64,000 bases of DNA from positions 60,032,948 through 60,096,947 of the forward strand of contig NC_059082.1 in assembly GCF_020497125.1 (NCBI RefSeq), read 5' to 3'. Numbering within the stretch: position 1 is the stretch's first letter; every line of letters begins with the position of its first letter. Source of the DNA: Mauremys mutica (Eukaryota; Chordata; Testudines; Geoemydidae). Shown here one piece after another: positions 57,187 through 64,000 of this stretch. The notes below the pieces were generated by a model. It was not told the DNA's origin. It worked only from the letters and a program-made list of their open reading frames with translations, and did no database searches. The position numbers and the translations under genes were made by a program.

Positions 57187-59931
57187 TTAAAACCTGACCT
57201 CTGAACATGGGAATCGAAGTAGGCTGGCTGCTGCCTTAGCATTGATAACTACAGAATGCCTTGGCTGTGGGAGAAATGAGATGGCCCAGCTGATTGAGGT
57301 TAGGGCTGAGCCAAGATGAGTCAATTACCCTGATGTGCTGAGCAACCATCCACAGTACATAAAAGAGGAGAAATGTGGAGGCTCTCCCTCTCCACTCTGA
57401 CAACAAGCAGCTGCAAAGTGCTTTGACCAGGGAGAGCAGCCACTATTGTCACCAGTCTAGGAGAGTGGCGACTTTGTGTTTCGCTTTATTGTTTTGTTGA
57501 TCCTATGAAGCTGTTTCATTATCTGGTCTGGTAATAAAATTTTAGAGACATTTAGAGCTTGGACATTTTCACACAACGTCTTTTTAAACATTTGTCAGCT
57601 GATATGGAAATTGCCAGCCACTCACTGACATCCGGATGCAGATGGCCTTTGGTGTTTTTCAGATATGGGAAACTCGCTAGGGAAGGCTTAAGCCAATAAT
57701 TTAATAGATTGTCCTTTAGAGGGGAATGTTTTATCAGCCTTTTTTTGCATTTTTCATCTCTTTGTCAGGGATGCTGTAGGGATTGTGTGCAGTCACTAGA
57801 CTGATCACATGTGCGGGACAAAGGTCCTACCTACCATTACCTGCTCGTTCTTGTACATGAAATGATGCCACTAGCTGTATGAAACTATCTTCCCCATCGT
57901 TGCTGCTAGAATCATTCATCCTCACTCAATGGCACTTTTGCAGCTCTCCTCTAACATCAGTGGCCCCATGCTTTTCTGTGCTACTTGGCCTTTTGTGTCT
58001 TCCGTCTGGTGCCTTTGGCAGAAAAAATTTTTTTTCTCTTGCACAGAGCTCATGACTAAAAATATATATTAACAGAAAAATCAGGAAGTGGATAATTAAT
58101 AGTCACTCTCAGACTAATTGCATAACAGCCAGGGTTTTATTTTTACCTTTCGGATTCAATTAAAAAGTGATTGTGTAACCGTGAAGCCATCAGATCTGGT
58201 TTCTGGTTAGAAGTTGCTTAACACAATTCTGTTATTTTAAAAATCCACTGTCACAGGGTGAAACTGGCCTTTTAAGAGGGAGCAGGCCCACTGCACCGTT
58301 GTCGCATCATCTGGCCCAGATTAGGATTTCAAAGAGATCACCTGGGCTTTGGTAATAGGTAAATCAGAACTAGGAAGTTGCAAGTGCACTGGAAGAGTCC
58401 CAGGTGAGGCAGTGTGAGAGCCTGAATGGTAAAGGGGAAAAATCCCCTGGCAGTTATATCCTAGGGTGAGCTGAAGAACTGTTTTTGTTTGTATTGCATA
58501 AGTTTGGGATGATAAAACTGCCTAAAACAGACTGTGGGTGTGGCAGTGAATCCTTTGCAAGCTGGGGAGAAGCACGCCCCCACCCTTATGACACCCACCT
58601 TTAAATTTCACTTTAATGAGTTATATTTCCTTCATAAAACACTTCAGGAAGTACTGGTGAAAAGTGCTGTATTAGTGCCAAGAATGATTATTTATTATTT
58701 ACCAAGTCCTGAAAGCTTTATTATCTGTGTTTGTCATACTTTTTCTTCACCGCCTTGAAAACAATGAGAATTCTGTTAACATGTGTAGACTACTTTTTGA
58801 GTTTTTAAAAGATAAAATAAATAATGAGAACTTGGACAGCCAAAGATTTTATGGACCAGGATAAGTGTGACAGTAACAAATTGAAAAATACAAATTTTAA
58901 AATATTTCATAATCTAGCTTTCTTTCTAAAGGCAGGTGCGATATTTTCACCACTTGAAAGTATCAAAAAAGGGCAACATACTTTTACTGAGATTAAATTG
59001 ATAGGTCCTGATTCTGCACTAGAATGTCTAGACACGTACATATGTGCAAAGCTGGTATAAAGGGCTACCATTCTGATTTGCATATTATCTCAAATTTGTA
59101 CTCACTTTGCACATATGTAAATTATTACAGGAGGTGTAAGGCAGTAGAGAATCAAGCTGTTTGCATTTAAGTTTGCCTACATTGTGAACCACTTTTCAAA
59201 TTACCAAAGAGATGTGGCATAACAGATAGTGGAGAATAAAAGTCAGTATTTACCAGCTCTTTTTCACAAATACAGATCAATGTTTCTAAGCAGTATGTGG
59301 GCATTTTTTTCAACCAACTTTGATCCTCCTGTCATTGTTTTTAATCGTTTTCATTCCACAGTACATGCTGCTTTCCTCTTCCTAGGCTTACAAAGCCATC
59401 CATTCTCTCCAGCAAAATCCTGAACAATAATCTCTCTAACTTGGCGTATTGATTGGTCAAAAAGAAAATATCCCTTTCCTCTTATCCCTGCTCAATATTA
59501 AACTAACACTTGTACTTTCAGATTTGCTATTCCCATCAGTGTATTGAAAGCTACATTTTCCTAATTTCAGACAGCCAAACAATGCTATCTGTAAATCTCA
59601 AATGATTGAGTTTTTCTTTAATAGCATAAGGCCTTTCATGCAAGATTGGCTCCCAAAAGTTTCCTGGCAAACTAAGCTCTAAAGAATTTTGCAGCAATAT
59701 TACCATTCCTTATCCTCTCTGTCTTGTTTCTTTGGTATGCTGCCAACTCTGAAAGGATACTGCAAAAAAAAAAAAAAGAGAGACCCGCAACAGCAAGTCT
59801 CAAAGCCTTGGTCAGCTGACTGGGGCTCAGGTTACAGAGCTAAATAGCACTGCGTGCATTGACACAAGAAGTTTATCTATACGAACAGAACAGCATCTTT
59901 GGGTTAGCTGCCATGAGGCTTGTGCTATGGG

Positions 59932-60139
59932 GTGAAACGTAGCAGTGTAGATGTTTGGGCTCAGGCTGGAGCTCAGACTCTGAAACCTAGTGAGGGAGGT
60001 GGGTTTAAGAGCTCAGGTTCCAGCCTGAGTCCAAATGTATATGCTATTATGTTTTACCCTGTAGTGCAAGCCCCACATCAGTTGACCTGGGCTCTGAGAC
60101 TCACTGTGCGTCTCATTCTGCATCTAGACATAGCCAAAT
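59932..60139. repeat. folded repeat ending in a TCTAGACATAG-type terminus
   Basis: gcagtgtagatgtttgggct and caggctggagctcagactct on the left pair with gagctcaggttccagcctga and gtccaaatgtatatgctatt on the right. It ends ctgcatctagacatagccaa. Similar ends occur near 60510 (ctggtctacacttagctttt) and 27005 (gtgtagacacaccctaagtc). Likely a non-autonomous DNA transposon with eroded ends. Confidence 0.45.
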
Positions 60140-62264
60140 ATGCTGTTCTGTTGATGTAGACAGAGTTCCGTGTGTCAGTGCAAATCCTTTTAAATGCATA
60201 GTTTTTCAACAACAACTTTAGGGTGTTTTTGTCTCAAGAGTGTCCAGCCTTTCATAGTTGGACACTGGTAGGTTGCATTTGTCTCTACCTTCTCACTAAT
60301 GTGCTGGGGGACATAAAGGCATATATGATTGGTTTTGGTCTTGTTTTCCTAGAGGTTTATAGTGTGACATCTTTGCTGAGGGCCTCCATGTTGGGAAGTC
60401 TTGCCAAGAAGCTTAATTACCAGACTTATTCATGGATGTGGAGATTTTTAAGTTTTCACCATCTCCCTTCTTGTATATTATCAGGTTTCTATCTCTGCAT
60501 AACTTAGTCCTGGTCTACACTTAGCTTTTGCCCACATAGCTATGCCAGTTAGGAGTATGAAAAAAATCACCCCTTTACTGACATAGCTATTTCAGCAGAA
60601 GCCCCAGCGTAGATGCAGCTATAATGGCATGCCTAAATAAATAAATAAACAAATAATTTTTTAAAAAATCCTTTCTAAAGGAATCTCTTATTTGTTTTTG
60701 TTTTTTGTTTGCTGAACTTGCACCTTGGTTGGGTATCTAAAATCTGTTGCCACTTTTTAAAATTTGACTGCAATGAAAAAAAAATAATCCACAAAAACCG
60801 AAAGCTATGATTTTTTTAAATACAGTGCTACACAAACATACAACAGTTTTGCAGCTTTACTCAAAGTTCCAGTAACCAGATGGTTCAAGAGTAATTGAGT
60901 TTCCATCTGCTAATGAGAACTTTACCTCTCAGGTGATATTTCAGCAAGCAAGAGAGCTATTAGACAAGAACCTATTCCTTCCAATCTTCAGGGAAGTACA
61001 GGCTCCTCCGGAATAGAGCACTGTGTTCTGGGGCTTCTGATTTCTGAAACAGAAATGGCCATTTTATTTATTTGGTTGGGATTGTGGTTTTATAACATTG
61101 CTTTTCAATTGATCTCAATCTTTCAGCTGGAGCTGAGACAGTGGAGCTTTCTGAACAGGGTTCTTTGGTTATTTTTATTTTAGAATTTGGGATGAGAGTG
61201 GGATTTCTCCTCTTAGAAAAACACATGCACTCCTTGCTGCTGATTTAGTTCTGACTTAGTCAAAAGCATGGAGTAATTTTGCTGAGTAATTTAAACTGTG
61301 TAAATTTCTTTAAACTTTGTGTAAATTAAGTCCCAGTGTATTTTTTAAAATATTTTCCACTCACTTCCTGAAACAGGAGTTGTGGGGTAGAGTTTTTATT
61401 TATTTACTGTTTGGTTGCTGCCTTTCTAGTTCTGTTGGCAGCTTTCCAGGTCTTGCTAATAGACCCCTAGACAACTCTCCTAGGAGAAAAGCAGACAAAA
61501 TATTCTGTGCAAGAATATTTTTGAATATAGAAGTACACTAATGGATTCAAAAATTTAGTATTCAAGGGAATGACTACTGCTGGAGTTATTTGAACATATA
61601 CTATTTTCAATACCATTTTCCTGGTCCTTGATAGAGCAGAGTCTCCGTTTAGCATACACACCTTTGGGAAATACTGTACAAAGTTCTTGTCAGTATTTTG
61701 GTCAAATAGGTAGGAAAAAACTTCAAAAGAAGGAGGAAAAATTACTGTGGAGAACAAGCCCCTTAGATGTCAATCACTGTAACACTTGTAACATCCAGGA
61801 CAAAGTGCTTTCCCTCTTCTTTCTGTGTTACTCCTATTTTGTTCCTTAACATTGTACCCAGAATATTAAGTAAACATTCTGGGCCACATTCGGCTCTGAC
61901 TGAGGGCAGAATTTTAGGGCTTATGTTATTAGGATAATTTTCATAATTATCAAGATTAATTATTACCTATTCGATTGTTTTAAAGTTCTTAAAAAATTAA
62001 GGTCAGAGTCTGCCTGTCCTGTACCCAGAAGCATAGTGGGAAATATGGGGAAAGACTAAGGAATTATCCCCTCCATCCCACCCCTTAGCCCACTGAAGTG
62101 TCAGGAAGAATTGCACTCCCTGTTCTCTGGGAGCACAGGGATTACTTTCTCCCTATTCCCCTGAGGGAGCACAGTGCCTAAGGGGGTGATGAGAAGACAG
62201 AGCCATGACCTCATCCACTCCACTCTATTCTGGTGCAGCAGGAGGGAAAAAAGTTGCACACATA

Positions 62265-62460
62265 CAGAGGTACAATAACTCCCTACATAAAAGAATAAAT
62301 GGACACAAATTGGACATCAGGAATGGTAACATACAAAAGCCAGTAGGTGAACACTTCAGTCTCCCTGGACATTCTATAACAGATTTAAAAGTTAACTATT
62401 CTTGAACAAAAAAACTTCAGAAACAGCCTTCAAAGAGAAACAGCAGAGATAAAATTCATT
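62265..62460 (+). pseudogene. PLE GIY-YIG endonuclease C-terminal remnant
   Basis: The frame reads KRINGHKLDIRNGNIQKPVG, then EHFSLPGHSITDLKVNYS and a stop near 62405. This is the C-terminal half of the GIY-YIG nuclease domain of Penelope-like retroelements: the R/H.D.r region, then vgeHFn..gHs..D. After the stop, LQKQPSKRNSRDKIHLAI and DTINLGLNRD-like text continue in shifted frames. The GIY and YIG motifs and the reverse transcriptase upstream are missing. Confidence 0.82.
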
Positions 62461-62662
62461 TGGCAATTTGACACCATTAATTTGGGCTTGAATAGGGACT
62501 GGGAGTGGCTGGCTCATTAGAAAAGCAGCTTTGCCTCTCCTGGAATTGACACCTCCTCATCTATTATTGGGAGTGGACTTCATCCACCCTGATTGAATTG
62601 GTCCTGTCAACACTGGTTCCCTACTTGTGAGGTATCTGCTTTCCCTTCATGTGTCATTGTAT

Positions 62663-63367
62663 GGGGAGACTTTGGCAAATCAGTAAAGTGCTTGAAAACC
62701 ACTATGGCTTATTGTTAAAGACAGCCTATTCAGTAAGCTGTTAAAAGCAAGTCTCAGCTTGACCAAGGCAGGAGGGGAGGGGATTTAGGGTGCCACCAAA
62801 AGGGCAGCTTAACCCCGCGTCCTCTCTGATAAGAATTGTGTTAAATATGCTGATACATGCATTTGAAAAGAGCAGGATATACCCTCAGGAATGTCTATTG
62901 GGGTCTCAAGGCTGCAGGCTCTGGAAAGACCCACACCTGGTTAATCAATAATCAGAAGGAACCTCTTGCTCGATCATTAAAACTGCTTACTTAACAAGGT
63001 TTCTTTAATTATTAATGGTATAAATAAGGGGGAAAAGCTTGAGGTAGGTGGGACTTGTTTCCGGACTGGCCTCTCCCTCTGGATGCATCTTGTGTTCCCC
63101 AGCGGCAGATGGGCTGCTTCTATATCACTTGAAAGCCACACTCAGCTTTGGTAATTATCAAGGGTTAGGGGTGTTTTACTAACTTGTTGCAGACGTGTGT
63201 AAGTGCTTGAGACTAGTAAAGTTTAGCTTTAAGTGAAAGCACTCTTGTGTTGTCCTGGTTGTGCCAGCCATCTATCAGTTGGACGGCTGTGTCTCCCCTG
63301 ATTTATTTCCTGACACCACCTCACACAGAGTAAAGTTACCAAGAGCTTTGGGTTGAAAGAACCCCGG
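62663..63367 (+). mobile_element. LTR-like insertion within the PLE 3' UTR
   Basis: 705 bp flanked on both sides by GTAT (62659-62662, 63368-63371); removing it restores PLE wording. It contains TATAAATA at 63019-63026 and, after about 200 bp, a T/G-rich 3' part (cttgtgttgtcctggttgtg). This layout resembles an LTR. The inferred ends are GGGGAG and CCCCGG, not TG...CA, so either the boundaries are a few bases off or it is another element type. Confidence 0.4.
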
Positions 63368-63398
63368 GTATATAATCTGTAACTTTCACTCCATGCAT

Positions 63399-63440
63399 CT
63401 GAAGAAGTGAGGTTTTTTACCCACGAAAGCTTATGCCCAA
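63399..63440 (+). other. hammerhead-like core, best copy
   Basis: CTGAAGA (63399-63405) matches CUGANGA exactly, followed by an extra A, a GTGAGG...ACCCAC hairpin with one mismatch, GAAA (63425-63428), and AGCTTATGCCC. The nucleotide pairing with A15 is C where U is expected. Among the copies here it has the best first box but not the best helix III. Confidence 0.45.
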
Positions 63441-63523
63441 ATAAATCTGTTAGTCTTTAAGGTGCTTTAAGGACTCGTTGTTGTTTTTGTGGATACAGAC
63501 TAACACAGCTACCCCCTGATACT

Positions 63524-64000
63524 AGGTACAATACTGGGTATGCATGCTATATGTATCCTGGGCGCTCTTCTCCTTCCTGTGTCTCACATAGAGCACTACA
63601 TCACCACACAATGCCTTACTCTAGATGATACCTAAATTTGAAAATCGAGTTCATAGTAGACACACAGTTAGAAGAGCCATTTGATAGCTACTAATTCAGG
63701 TTGCAAATACAGCACAGGGGGGATTAAAACCAGTGCTTGTTCAAATAATTCTGGAGTAGTCATTCCTTTTGAATGCTAAATATTCAAATCCATGGTCACC
63801 TCTTGCACTAAGATATTCATGACTTACTAAGGTATGTCTTCACAGCAGTGTTAACCCAGGTTCTTACTCAGGTGTTGCCTTTAACCTGCCTACCATCTCA
63901 TACTGTATTTTCTTGCTGCCTTCTTCTGCACCAAAAGTCACTCACCCATCAGTATACGCTGGATCACATTTAAACCTCTCATTGCACAGTCTGCTCCATT
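63524..64000. other. no gene seen
   Basis: Flank after the PLE terminus. No repeat or exon recognised. Confidence 0.4.

Larger units (their letters stand above)
51966..62229. other. long stretch with no gene seen
   Basis: About 10 kb with no supported exon. It contains MITE or folded repeats (53680-53790, 56690-56950, 57018-57186, 59932-60139). Segments near 53388, 57210 and 58252 have LTR-like wording but no definable ends. A(14) occurs near 59765. The ORFs here are short and show no family similarity. Confidence 0.4.
62230..63523 (+). mobile_element. Penelope-like element, 3' part, split by an insertion
   Basis: From about 62230 to 62658 it holds the end of the PLE ORF and its 3' UTR (taatttgggcttgaataggg, actgggagtggctggctcat). 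From 63368 to 63523 comes the terminal module (tataatctgtaactttcact, ccatgcatctgaagaagtga, acccacgaaagcttatgccc, gtggatacagactaacacag). Between them, 62663-63367 is foreign. This copy ties the terminal module used in the foldbacks to the PLE coding region. Confidence 0.8.

Noticed and set aside
57210..57560. Possible LTR (tacataaaagagg, then ggtaataaaattt)
   Set aside because: TATA-like and poly(A)-like words are present, but no TG...CA ends or target duplication could be found.
58252..58490. Possible LTR start (tgtcacagggtgaaactggc)
   Set aside because: Only a left end is suggestive. No right end or duplication.

Overview
The window reads as non-genic, repeat-rich DNA of a reptile, most probably a turtle. 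The evidence is the repeat content: CR1 LINEs with Penelope-like elements (PLEs), hAT MITEs, solo LTRs and an autonomous Harbinger DNA transposon. I recognise these repeat styles from turtle genomes by memory, not by a search. I find no exon of a recognisable host gene, no rRNA or tRNA gene and no CRISPR array. Every long ORF that can be explained lies in a transposable element. The window is therefore an intergenic or intronic stretch.

Layout. 156-469 is a hAT MITE with a perfect 8-bp target duplication. 533-5027 is a Penelope-like foldback insertion with a 12-13 bp target duplication, split by a complete Harbinger element (981-5011). The Harbinger has 33-bp perfect inverted ends, an intact HARBI1-like transposase (+), a two-exon Myb/SANT-like DNA-binding protein gene (-) and an apparent third small gene (+) inside the intron of the second. 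7552-8176 is a second PLE foldback. 10523-12512 is an antisense CR1 with most of its reverse transcriptase. 13484-16685 holds a MITE and two minus-strand solo LTRs. 19919-22990 holds three CR1 pieces, two of them interrupted by or next to MITEs. 24360-25260 is a decayed Ty3/gypsy-like protease/integrase remnant. 31973-33648 is a head-to-head composite hAT element. 33696-34611 and 40065-40841 are related solo LTRs, both with perfect 5-bp target duplications. 35982-36236 and 38096-38229 are two more PLE foldbacks. 47195-50620 is a sense CR1 carrying two related GC-rich hAT MITEs. 62230-63523 is the 3' part of a PLE, with GIY-YIG endonuclease remnants, split by an LTR-like insertion.

How the parts work together. 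Only the Harbinger looks capable of encoding functional proteins. In this superfamily the transposase and a Myb/SANT-like protein cooperate, the latter bringing the transposase to the ends. Arrays of the palindrome CAGCGCTG in both subterminal regions are the obvious candidate binding sites. The third ORF has an ATG|GTGAGT donor, a clean acceptor, an uninterrupted 100-codon exon and its own AATAAA, and I do not recognise its product. This is the best candidate here for something undescribed. The PLE insertions repeatedly form inverted pairs of one terminal module that resembles the hammerhead ribozyme core. One of them has captured 29 bp of sequence that also occurs 1.1 kb away.
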